Shown here: positions 1-5,873 of the stretch, piece by piece
Position numbering within the stretch: position 1 is the first letter of the stretch
Layout of the letters: each line of letters opens with the position of its first letter
Source of the DNA: Lactobacillaceae bacterium
Lineage (GTDB): Bacteria; Bacillota; Bacilli; Lactobacillales; Lactobacillaceae
Direction: 5' to 3'
Length of the DNA: 8,224 nt
Assembly: GCA_031261865.1 (NCBI GenBank)
Contig: JAISIV010000025.1
Span: 1 to 8,224 of the forward strand
The notes under the pieces: model-generated
Database searches by the model: none
Told to the model about the DNA's origin: nothing
Seen by the model: only the letters and a program-made list of their open reading frames with translations
Position numbers and translations under genes: made by a program

Positions 1-7
1 TTGACAT
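1..7 (-). CDS. Possible start of a gene running off the left edge
   Basis: An ATG (complement of positions 5-7) followed by TCA begins here on the minus strand. It is preceded by a Shine-Dalgarno-like AAGGAA (complement of 15-20) at a workable spacing of 7 nt. Only two codons are visible, so no product can be named. The case rests on the ribosome binding site and on the gene lying downstream of the pnuC terminator in the same orientation. A TTGACT at the complement of 30-35 could be a -35 element, but no convincing -10 goes with it. Confidence 0.3.
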
Positions 8-134
8 TAGATTATTCCTTTTGTGAAATAAGTCAATATCGTGTAGTAATCACTTTGTTGTGATGAGTGAACTTGATTGTGAAAAGGCAGTTTGTTGGAC
101 AGTCAATTGGTTGAAAATAGAGGAAAACTTTAAT

Positions 135-159
135 AAAAAAGGACAAATGAATTGTCCTT
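135..159 (-). terminator. Rho-independent terminator of pnuC
   Basis: On the minus strand, AAGGACAA (159-152) and TTGTCCTT (146-139) form an 8-bp stem around the loop TTCAT. The stem runs directly into more T residues (138-135). It begins 5 nt after the pnuC stop codon, so it is the natural end of the pnuC transcript. Confidence 0.85.
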
Positions 160-164
160 AAAAA

Positions 165-995
165 TTATTTAGATGCAAGTTCTTTATTAACATCTTCGTG
201 ATGGAACCAAGATGATTGTACAAATCCTAGTACATCATTTGATAAGTACAAAAGATAAGTTAAAGCAAGAACTGGGCTTGAACCACCCTGAAAGAAAGTA
301 ACGGCCCATAAGAGCAATTGCAAAACTCCGGTAGTTGTCCACAAATAATATTGATCGCTAAAGCGGAGGGTTGCCATAAGAGAGGCAGTAATTCCGACGG
401 CGGCTGAGAAAGAATCAAGTGCTGGACGACCGGATGGAATCCATTGGTTTGATTCAACAACATACAAAATAGCCCAAGAAGCTAAGAAGGTAATAGCGAA
501 AACTGTATACCAGAAAGATGGTGCATGCTTTTCGCCACGTTTAGAAGTTTCAGCAATACGACGAACTTTCTTTTCAACATCATTGGCCCAACCTGGCAAA
601 ATCAATACAGGCAAATCGAGCAAAATGATGTAGACAAATTGCAATGCTGATTCTCCAGGATTCTTAGCTTCGAAAGAAGCGATAATCAACAACACGGCAG
701 AAATCAAACCAAGTAAACCGTTAACGGGTTTTGCATTAGTGATTGCAAAAGTTGTGAGCAACCCGATGATTGCACCGAAGTAAGTAATCCAGCCAATTTG
801 ACCAGGATTGAAAACTCCAAATTTATTGGTTGCTGCTTGATAGAAAAAAGTTGTAACTGTAATCAAGATAAAACCTATGACGTAAAGCACCCAAGAAGCA
901 GGCATCCAGCCGCTGAATTGTTTGCGATACCAGCTTGGACTAAGCAACATTTTTAAATTACCCCAAATGGCGTGAGCAGTGATTGATTCAGACAT
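165..995 (-). CDS. pnuC: PnuC-family nicotinamide riboside/mononucleotide transporter
   Basis: This is an integral membrane permease of the PnuC family, which imports nicotinamide riboside or nicotinamide mononucleotide by facilitated diffusion for NAD salvage; intracellular phosphorylation traps the substrate. The 276-residue protein is mostly hydrophobic, with about seven membrane segments (roughly residues 34-53, 68-86, 92-108, 119-135, 161-181, 196-232 and 242-260). The C-terminal half has family hallmarks: RPALDS at 190-195, the helix with an aromatic YYLW stretch (216-219), and the final helix with YLLYLSND (248-254 region). A basic cytoplasmic loop (141-157) lies mid-protein. It is somewhat longer than the usual PnuC of about 240 residues, mainly at the N-terminus. 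The start is well supported: AGGAG (complement of 1003-1007) lies 7 nt before the ATG. It sits 171 bp behind the ABC operon in the same direction, with a terminator behind it. Whether it prefers the riboside or the mononucleotide cannot be read from sequence. Confidence 0.9.
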   Translation of the reverse strand: MSESITAHAIWGNLKMLLSPSWYRKQFSGWMPASWVLYVIGFILITVTTFFYQAATNKFGVFNPGQIGWITYFGAIIGLLTTFAITNAKPVNGLLGLISAVLLIIASFEAKNPGESALQFVYIILLDLPVLILPGWANDVEKKVRRIAETSKRGEKHAPSFWYTVFAITFLASWAILYVVESNQWIPSGRPALDSFSAAVGITASLMATLRFSDQYYLWTTTGVLQLLLWAVTFFQGGSSPVLALTYLLYLSNDVLGFVQSSWFHHEDVNKELASK

Positions 996-1047
996 TTATG
1001 TTCTCCTAAAAATTCAATAAAAAATATATTACCAACTTTAAATCCGG

Positions 1048-1077
1048 ATAATAGATTTTTGATAAATTTTTTAGGAA
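1048..1077 (-). promoter_or_regulatory. Possible weak pnuC promoter
   Basis: On the minus strand a TATTAT -10 (1053-1048) lies 18 nt after a poor -35, TTCCTA (1077-1072). This would give a pnuC 5' UTR of about 45 nt. I see no clear terminator between the trpZ stop (1167) and this point, so pnuC could also be reached by readthrough from the ABC operon. Confidence 0.3.
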
Positions 1078-1086
1078 CGGGAAAAT

Positions 1087-1101
1087 GGGACTTCAGGGAC
1101 T
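1087..1101. repeat. Short direct repeat GGGACT-TCA-GGGACT upstream of pnuC
   Basis: Two identical GGGACT hexamers are separated by TCA (9-bp period), about 10 bp upstream of the possible -35 for pnuC. The flanks are AT-rich, so the G/C-rich pair stands out. A protein-binding site is possible. No known NAD-regulator operator was recognised in it, and chance is not excluded. Confidence 0.35.
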
Positions 1102-1166
1102 GGTTTTAATTATTTAGTTCGATAAACAAAGAAAAATCCGAACAATTGTCTTAATTTTGAGCCACT

Positions 1167-1925
1167 TTAAAGGTATTTCAAAATTTCTTTTTCAGTTACT
1201 TTCTTTTTGGTTTTTTGGTCGGCTTCAAAGACGATTTTCCCGCCATCGATAATAATCATTCGATTCCCAAATCTAAGAGCATCCTTAATATCGTGAGTAA
1301 TCATTAAAGTCGTAATCCCTTTTTCAGTCACAACTCTATTAGTTTCTTCCATCAAAATTGAACTAGTTTGCGGATCTAGGGCGGCAGTATGTTCATCTAA
1401 TAACAACAAATCAGGAACAGTACTGGTTGCCATAACAAAACTTAAAGTCTGGCGCTGTCCTCCTGAAAGATTGGCTGTGTCTGTATCGATCCGCTCTTCT
1501 AAACCATTACCAAATTTTTGTAAGGAGTTTTTGTATTCTTCTTTTTTGGTTGTCGACAAATTTCTGGTTTGCAGTTTTCTTTTTTGACCGCGTTTCTCAG
1601 CTAATAACAAATTTTCAGCCACCGTCATTCGAGGGGCGGTTCCTAGCTTAGGATCTTGGAAAACTCGCGCTAAATATTTGGTTCTCGATATTGAATTGCT
1701 TTTCGTTACATCATCGCCATTAATTTTAATTGAGCCCTCAACGATTTCTTGTTGGCCACTAATGATGTTAAAAAGAGTCGATTTACCAGCGCCATTTGTC
1801 CCCAAAATAACTACGAAATCGCCCTTATTAACAGTCAAATTGAAATCTTGCATAATGGTGGTCTGATTATATTGACTAGGATTGACAACAACTGTTGCAT
1901 TTTTAATTTCTAAAACTGACGTCAT
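1167..1925 (-). CDS. trpZ: ABC transporter ATPase, tryptophan-type (COG1101)
   Basis: This is the cytoplasmic ATP-hydrolysing subunit that powers the importer formed with the two preceding genes. The 252-residue protein is a single ABC domain of normal length with all catalytic motifs: Walker A GTNGAGKST (42-50), Q-loop Gln90 in VFQDP, signature LSGGQRQ (153-159), Walker B LLLLDE (173-178) with catalytic Glu178, D-loop ALDP (182-185) and switch His211. A charged insert (111-135) lies before the signature. The EHTAALDP stretch after Walker B is typical of the COG1101 ATPases that accompany COG2984/COG4120 partners. The ATG overlaps the permease stop by 4 nt (ATGA), indicating translational coupling. 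An AGAGGAG sits about 12 nt upstream. No clear terminator follows. The name trpZ follows the trpXYZ scheme; tryptophan specificity is inferred from the operon leader. Confidence 0.88.
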   Translation of the reverse strand: MTSVLEIKNATVVVNPSQYNQTTIMQDFNLTVNKGDFVVILGTNGAGKSTLFNIISGQQEIVEGSIKINGDDVTKSNSISRTKYLARVFQDPKLGTAPRMTVAENLLLAEKRGQKRKLQTRNLSTTKKEEYKNSLQKFGNGLEERIDTDTANLSGGQRQTLSFVMATSTVPDLLLLDEHTAALDPQTSSILMEETNRVVTEKGITTLMITHDIKDALRFGNRMIIIDGGKIVFEADQKTKKKVTEKEILKYL

Positions 1926-2800
1926 TTTTTAATGAGACTCCTCTTTCGAATGTTAGGGAAAATTAACGCGGCAGCTAGTAGGACTGCACTGATTAATTTC
2001 ATGAGATTGGCATCCAAGCCGATAGATAGGACAATCAAAATCACAATTCTGTAAATAATTGATCCGAGCACGATTGTAATTAATCGTTGTCCTAAAGTTA
2101 GTTGATCATTATAGATAACTTCAGCAATCACAATTGAGGCTAGCGCTACAACGATGGTTCCAATACCTTTGTTGACATCAGCATAACCATCACTTTGAGC
2201 AATCACTGCCCCACCAGTCGCCACGATTGCATTACTAATAACCAATCCTAAAATCGACATTTTTCTAGTATCGATTCCAATTGATTCGGCCATAATTGGA
2301 TTGTCGCCTGTGGCAATAAAAGCTTGACCTAGTTGAGTGTTCAAAAACCAAAACATCAACGCAATCAGAACCGTAACAATCAAAATACCGATAAATAAAG
2401 CACGGAAGTTTTGCGGAATAAATCTCAACAGATCTGAATTAAAAATTGTCTTGTAACCCAGTAAAGATAAATTTGCTTTATTACCCATGACCAATAAATT
2501 AACTGAATACAGACCAGTCATCGTTAGAATCCCAGCTAAAAGTGATGGAATCTTACCGATGGTTGTAAGCATTCCGGTAACCAATCCTGCTATCATGCCG
2601 GAAAAGATTGCTATCAAAATCGAAACAACGGGATTAAGCCCGGCATGAATCATTGAAACTGATACGGCGGCCCCAAGCGGATAAGAACCTTCAACAGTCA
2701 TATCAGTAATGTTCAAAATTCTAAAAGTAATAAATAAACCGATTCCAATTGTCGCCCACAAAAGTCCTTGCGAGGTGGACGAAAGCAGTAAATCAAACAT
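1922..2800 (-). CDS. trpY: ABC transporter permease, tryptophan-type (COG4120)
   Basis: This is the membrane subunit of the importer, from the LivH/BPD_transp_2 superfamily (COG4120). The 292-residue protein is almost entirely hydrophobic, with about eight to nine helices. It begins with a helix at about residues 9-30. The cytoplasmic coupling loop has the recognisable form LGQAFIATGDNPIMAESIGI (about 157-176), the region that contacts the ATPase in this superfamily. A basic tail (NIRKRSLIKK) ends it, as expected for a cytoplasmic C-terminus. The start is clear: AAGGAGG (complement of 2810-2816, inside the last trpX codons) lies 9 nt before the ATG. The trpX stop and this ATG are separated by one base, so translation is probably coupled. 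Only one permease gene is present, so the membrane part is presumably a homodimer. Confidence 0.88.
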   Translation of the reverse strand: MFDLLLSSTSQGLLWATIGIGLFITFRILNITDMTVEGSYPLGAAVSVSMIHAGLNPVVSILIAIFSGMIAGLVTGMLTTIGKIPSLLAGILTMTGLYSVNLLVMGNKANLSLLGYKTIFNSDLLRFIPQNFRALFIGILIVTVLIALMFWFLNTQLGQAFIATGDNPIMAESIGIDTRKMSILGLVISNAIVATGGAVIAQSDGYADVNKGIGTIVVALASIVIAEVIYNDQLTLGQRLITIVLGSIIYRIVILIVLSIGLDANLMKLISAVLLAAALIFPNIRKRSLIKK

Positions 2801-2801
2801 T

Positions 2802-3785
2802 TTAATAAACCTCCTTGGCTGATTTTTGAATCTTTTCAGGTATCGACAAACCCAACTTTTGAGCTTGTTTTAAGTTGATAACAATATCCCCTGACTTTTG
2901 AAAAACAACTGGAATTTGAGAAACCTTTTTACCTTTTAGAATTTGGGCGATTTGTTTTCCGGTTTGGATTCCAAGATTATGTTGGTTAATCGAATCAGCA
3001 GCTACCCCACCTTGTTTAACCATCGTGTCGACTGTTGGAAAAACAGGAATATTTTTGCTGTCGGTTGCTGCAATCAAAGTTGGAAAGGCACTAGCAATTG
3101 TATTATCGGTACCAACGAAAACGGCTTGAATACTTGAATCGCAGACCATTTGATTAGCGGTTTGGTTAAGGTCATTAGTATTGGTAATTGAAAACATTTT
3201 GACTTTGATTCCCACCTTTGTCGCTAGTTCTTGGAACCTTGTCGCCTCCGTATTGGCTGAATCATCGCTTGAAGTATAAATAACACCAACTGTTTTTAAA
3301 TCAGGAATGATTTCTTGCATTAATTTAATTTGTCCAGCAATTGGGGCTTGGTCACTCACTCCGGTTACATTACCTTCCGGTTCTTTTACGTTTTTAATCA
3401 AACCTGAAACTACAGGATTGGTTGAAGCTGAAAAGATAACTGGGCTTTTTGTAATCGTGTTTGCAATTGATATGGCCGCCGGTGTGGCAATCCCAACGCT
3501 TACGGCAGGATTACTTTCAGCGAACTTATTGGCAATCGTCTTTAAGTTTGATTGGTCTGCTTGCGCATTTTGAAAATCAATGTTGATATTTTTCTTGTCG
3601 ACAAATCCTTCTTTTTTTAACTCGTCAATAATACCAGTGTGAATGGCATCGAGTGCTGGGTGAGTGACGAATTGCATAATGGCCACCGTCGGTTTTTGTG
3701 TGCTTTGCTTAGCATTTTGATCGTAAAAATATGAGCCTCCTAATGCTAAAAACAAAAGCAAAAAACTAATGTAAACTTTCCTCAT
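2802..3785 (-). CDS. trpX: ABC transporter substrate-binding protein, TrpX-like (COG2984)
   Basis: This extracytoplasmic binding protein of the ABC_sub_bind family (COG2984) captures the substrate, probably tryptophan, for the permease. From the start chosen here it has 327 residues. An N-terminal hydrophobic segment (about 4-19 of MRKVYISFLLLFLALGG) follows a short basic end. There is no lipobox cysteine, so it looks membrane-anchored by an uncleaved or non-lipid signal rather than a lipoprotein. The mature part opens with the family-typical strand VAIMQFVTHPALD. An ATG also exists in frame 54 nt upstream (3839), but it lies inside a terminator hairpin and has no ribosome binding site. The ATG at 3785 has AGAGGAG about 6 nt before it. 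First gene of the operon; controlled by the Trp-codon leader upstream. Confidence 0.88.
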   Translation of the reverse strand: MRKVYISFLLLFLALGGSYFYDQNAKQSTQKPTVAIMQFVTHPALDAIHTGIIDELKKEGFVDKKNINIDFQNAQADQSNLKTIANKFAESNPAVSVGIATPAAISIANTITKSPVIFSASTNPVVSGLIKNVKEPEGNVTGVSDQAPIAGQIKLMQEIIPDLKTVGVIYTSSDDSANTEATRFQELATKVGIKVKMFSITNTNDLNQTANQMVCDSSIQAVFVGTDNTIASAFPTLIAATDSKNIPVFPTVDTMVKQGGVAADSINQHNLGIQTGKQIAQILKGKKVSQIPVVFQKSGDIVINLKQAQKLGLSIPEKIQKSAKEVY

Positions 3786-3809
3786 TTTTTCTCCTCTATA
3801 TAAATAAAT

Positions 3810-3836
3810 AAAAAGATGTCCGTATTTACGGGCATC
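3810..3836 (-). terminator. Second terminator of the trpX leader (segments 5:6)
   Basis: On the minus strand, GATGCCCGTA (3836-3827) and TACGGACATC (3824-3815) form a 10-bp stem with one C/A mismatch and an AA loop, followed by five T residues (3814-3810) and an AT-rich stretch. It lies 25 nt before the trpX start. Its 5' arm contains GCCCGUAA (3833-3826), identical to the 5' arm of the first terminator, so it can instead pair with segment 4 (3867-3860). Confidence 0.6.
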
Positions 3837-3850
3837 CATCGTTTAATGAC

Positions 3851-3880
3851 AAAATAAAAGCCCGTAAATTAATTACGGGC
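3851..3880 (-). terminator. First attenuator terminator (segments 3:4)
   Basis: On the minus strand, GCCCGTAA (3880-3873) and TTACGGGC (3867-3860) form a perfect 8-bp stem with the loop TTAAT, followed by TTTTATTTT (3859-3851). It is 26 nt past the leader-peptide stop. Because no separate terminator is visible after the helicase gene, it may also stop readthrough from upstream. Confidence 0.85.
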
Positions 3881-3905
3881 AGCAACCAAAACGAAACCCG
3901 TAAAA

Positions 3906-3947
3906 TTACGAGTTCCACCAGCTTTGAGTTGTTGTATTCTTGAACAT
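3906..3947 (-). CDS. Trp-rich leader peptide
   Basis: This 13-residue reading frame, MFKNTTTQSWWNS, has consecutive Trp codons at positions 10 and 11 and stops at TAA (3908-3906). Its role would be to report Trp-tRNA charging through ribosome position, not to make a functional peptide. The stop codon is inside the 5' arm of the first hairpin, and the Trp codons precede that arm by 2 nt, as expected for an attenuator. This ATG is the only usual start in frame: upstream, a TAA closes the frame after eight codons with no ATG, GTG or TTG. No Shine-Dalgarno sequence precedes it. The probable transcript start is only 3-5 nt upstream, so initiation would be on a nearly leaderless RNA. It is too short to be supported by coding statistics; support comes from its placement. 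Confidence 0.75.
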   Translation of the reverse strand: MFKNTTTQSWWNS

Positions 3948-3956
3948 CTTGTTTAG

Positions 3957-3983
3957 TAGTGTAGCACTAATTTATTTTTAGTG
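3957..3983. repeat. Nested inverted repeats over the trpXYZ promoter
   Basis: TAGTG (3957-3961), CACTAA (3965-3970) and TTAGTG (3978-3983) are three related arms. The first pair is a palindrome with a 3-nt centre directly over the -10. The second pair is a perfect 6-bp inverted repeat across the spacer. This could be an operator, but no known repressor site was recognised. Confidence 0.35.
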
Positions 3984-3985
3984 AA
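3958..3985 (-). promoter_or_regulatory. Promoter of the trpXYZ operon
   Basis: On the minus strand, -35 TTCACT (3985-3980) and extended -10 TGC-TACACT (3966-3958) are separated by 16 nt. Transcription would begin near 3952-3950, on an A a few bases before the leader-peptide ATG. The next candidate upstream, TTGAGA near 4019, has no good -10 partner. Confidence 0.6.
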
Positions 3986-4022
3986 GGATTGAGTACTTTT
4001 TACATAATTGTGGTCTCAAATT

Positions 4023-5831
4023 TTACAAAACTGTAATTTCGTCGTGTTTAACTTCGTCCCACAAACTTTCCATAAAAATATTTTCAGAATTTTCAGACAT
4101 TGATCGTTTGTCCAAAATTAACTTTAAATCGGTTGGTGTACTAGCAAGGACGATTGAACTGGCAGCTCTGGTAACTCCGGAATACAAGAGATTTTGATTT
4201 AAATGGGGGTACATTTTGTCGATGTAAACAATCACGTTATCAATCGTCAATCCTTGAACTTTATTGACAGTTGCCGCATATCCTAAATCTAAATCCCTCC
4301 ACAGCGCATGTCTGTCGGGTGCAAACGAAAACGGATTAAAACTTGAAGAAGAAAATTCGTTGACATTAACTCGCAATATTCGACCAAGATCTTGAGAAAA
4401 GATTTTGATGAAATGGTCTTGTTCATCTTCGATTGCCGCATCCTCTTTTATTTCGGTATCAACAACAACCGCTCTAGTAGCGCCTCTTAATCTAAACAAA
4501 CTTTTCGATTGTTTCTCATCAGAATAATCATGCACATTGGCCGTGTCCATAATCATCAAAACATCCCCATCGTGAATAACAACACCACTTGGCAAAGTTA
4601 AACCGGTTTTTCGAATTAAGTATTTATTCAAAAGAACTTGTTGCACGCTAATAGATAATGTCCGTCTAACGGCATTTGTCGGCACTAAGATAATACGTTG
4701 TAACATCTCAGCACTGGCTTTTTGAGGGTCAAGATTTTTGGTCGACAATTCTGACAAGACTGATTTCATTTCAGCAATTCCCAAATTATCGGTTGTGGCA
4801 GCCGACGTATCGATATCGTTAATGGGTCTGTAATAAGAGGCCAATTTTTTTAAGTCGGCATCTAAAATGGCTCTGGAAAAATCGACTATTAAATCACTCT
4901 GAGCTCGGTGGATTCTTGAAAGGGGTGTTGACCGTAGTAAGTAATCACTTTCCGCCAGCCAATCAATTAAAGGCCTGGGGTCGTTGTTAATCGCAGGTAA
5001 TTGTCTTTCATCTCCAATTAACAAAACGGGCGTCTTAGTGTAAGTCGCGAATAAAAAGACATCGGTTAAGGCTCTAGCATCAGCGGCATATGTCTCATCA
5101 ATAACAATCAGATCATAATGCGGCAAAGATTCGATTAAAGTTTTATCAACTAATTCACCATATTGTGCCAATTGCTGATTAGTCAAACCCAGACGGTAAG
5201 TCCAACTGGTAAGAGTGGCTAAGGTAATGTTTGCGGCCTTCCTGTCTTCTTCGAACAAACTATTAGCATCCCCATGGATTTGCAATTTATTAATATCAGT
5301 ATCTTGATCAATTCGAGATGCTAGAGCATTATCAATAAGCTGATTAATATTTGTCGACGCCACGTGGGTCGGCGCTAAAACTAAAACTTGTGCTTCAGCA
5401 TTTAATAGATGTTCGATTAGCCTGGAAGTTGTAAAACTCTTACCGGATCCTGCTTGCCCAGTCAGCGTGAAAAAAAGATGTGGGTTTTGATTTAACTTAG
5501 TCCAAATATCTCGTTGATCTTGAATTAGTAATTGGTCCTCAGAGGCCGCTTGAAAAGTCTGCTTAATTAAATCACTGAATTCAAAATCACGAGCATGAAA
5601 TTTATTCAAAAGCATCATTAATCTAATTAACCAATAATCTTGTCGTGGGATAGACAAATCGACCTCGCCGACAAATTCATCTAAGACTTTTTGAGCCTGT
5701 TTAACTAGATCACTTTCGGCAGGCGCATTATCTAACAAGACTTGATAGCTATCGTTGCTATAGAGGTTGCCGTGAAACTTGTGTCTTAGATATGCAATAT
5801 CTTTTTCATTGTCATCAAATAATTTATTCAT
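4023..5831 (-). CDS. SF1B DNA helicase, RecD/Pif1-like
   Basis: This is an ATP-dependent DNA helicase of superfamily 1B, acting on DNA in the cytoplasm; the exact role is unknown. Motifs in the 602-residue protein occur in order: I (Walker A) GQAGSGKS at 125-132, Ia APTHVAS at 153-159, II VIDE at 243-246, III GDERQLPAI at 273-281, IV around Arg306/Arg309 in SRIHRA, V GYAATVNKVQGLT at 517-529 and VI LYSGVTRA at 549-556. Residues 1-110 form a charged N-terminal region with no recognised domain. The protein is shorter than typical RecD2 (about 700-850 residues), lacks an evident helix-hairpin-helix region, and has no relaxase domain, so I do not call it RecD2 or TraA. The ATG is odd: it follows the copB terminator by only 8 nt and has no Shine-Dalgarno sequence. 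No better in-frame start was found before the first conserved motif. No clear terminator follows the gene. Confidence 0.82.
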   Translation of the reverse strand: MNKLFDDNEKDIAYLRHKFHGNLYSNDSYQVLLDNAPAESDLVKQAQKVLDEFVGEVDLSIPRQDYWLIRLMMLLNKFHARDFEFSDLIKQTFQAASEDQLLIQDQRDIWTKLNQNPHLFFTLTGQAGSGKSFTTSRLIEHLLNAEAQVLVLAPTHVASTNINQLIDNALASRIDQDTDINKLQIHGDANSLFEEDRKAANITLATLTSWTYRLGLTNQQLAQYGELVDKTLIESLPHYDLIVIDETYAADARALTDVFLFATYTKTPVLLIGDERQLPAINNDPRPLIDWLAESDYLLRSTPLSRIHRAQSDLIVDFSRAILDADLKKLASYYRPINDIDTSAATTDNLGIAEMKSVLSELSTKNLDPQKASAEMLQRIILVPTNAVRRTLSISVQQVLLNKYLIRKTGLTLPSGVVIHDGDVLMIMDTANVHDYSDEKQSKSLFRLRGATRAVVVDTEIKEDAAIEDEQDHFIKIFSQDLGRILRVNVNEFSSSSFNPFSFAPDRHALWRDLDLGYAATVNKVQGLTIDNVIVYIDKMYPHLNQNLLYSGVTRAASSIVLASTPTDLKLILDKRSMSENSENIFMESLWDEVKHDEITVL

Positions 5832-5839
5832 TCGTAAAG

Positions 5840-5863
5840 AAAAAAGCCCAACTTAGTTGGACT
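5840..5863 (-). terminator. Terminator after copB, just before the helicase ATG
   Basis: On the minus strand, AGTCCAAC (5863-5856) and GTTGGGCT (5852-5845) pair over 8 bp, with one T-G wobble and a TAA loop. Five T residues (5844-5840) follow, then CTTTA. It begins 22 nt after the copB stop (5886) and ends 8 nt before the helicase ATG (5831). It may therefore also lie in the helicase 5' UTR. Confidence 0.8.
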
Positions 5864-5873
5864 AATTAACAAA

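Larger units (their letters stand above)
3815..3947 (-). promoter_or_regulatory. Trp-codon transcription attenuator of the trpXYZ operon
   Basis: The leader RNA carries alternating complementary segments: 1 CUCGUAA (3912-3906), 2 UUACGGG (3903-3897), 3 CCCGUAA (3879-3873), 4 UUACGGG (3867-3861), 5 GCCCGUAA (3833-3826) and 6 UACGGACAUC (3824-3815). Pair 1:2 is a 7-bp hairpin with one G-U pair, 2:3 is a perfect 7-bp helix, 3:4 is the first terminator and 5:6 the second. The Trp codons (3920-3915) lie just before segment 1. A ribosome starved of Trp-tRNA would cover segment 1 and free 2 to pair with 3 (antitermination). A ribosome reaching the stop codon would cover 1 and part of 2, allowing 3:4. 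The base pairing is seen directly; the switching is inferred by analogy with enterobacterial trp attenuators. Confidence 0.8.

Noticed and set aside
63..161. Plus-strand 32-codon frame beginning ATG AGT GAA.
   Set aside because: There is no ribosome binding site, it runs through and ends within the pnuC terminator, and it opposes all neighbouring genes.
996..1047. NAD-sensing (pnuC-type) riboswitch in the pnuC 5' UTR.
   Set aside because: The stretch before the ribosome binding site is AT-rich with no stable stem or pseudoknot that I can find. A covariance-model search would settle it; a significant hit would overturn this.
1120..1166. Terminator directly after trpZ.
   Set aside because: Only a 5-bp GTTCG/CGAAC pairing with a 17-nt loop and a self-complementary ACAATTGT were found, neither followed by a T-run.
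3815..3912. Recurring CCCGTAA/TTACGGG units as a CRISPR array or mobile repeat cluster.
   Set aside because: The units are 7-8 nt, alternate in orientation and pair as stems with U-runs, which fits an attenuator; there are no spacer-sized regular gaps.
3905..3922. T-box riboswitch, because the leader RNA contains GGUGGAAC, close to the T-box core GGUGGNACC, ahead of a terminator.
   Set aside because: The UGGUGG is explained as two in-frame Trp codons. The leader is far too short for a Stem I with a specifier loop, the following bases are UCGUAA rather than CGCG, and upstream sequence is helicase coding.
3989..4019. Hairpin TTGAG/CTCAA after the helicase stop as its terminator.
   Set aside because: The stem is 5 bp with a loop of about 21 nt and no T-run; it is too weak to call.
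4023..5831. Conjugative relaxase-helicase (TraA) or full RecD2, implying a mobile element.
   Set aside because: There is no relaxase domain or histidine triad, the length is about 600 residues, and no other mobile-element genes are present.
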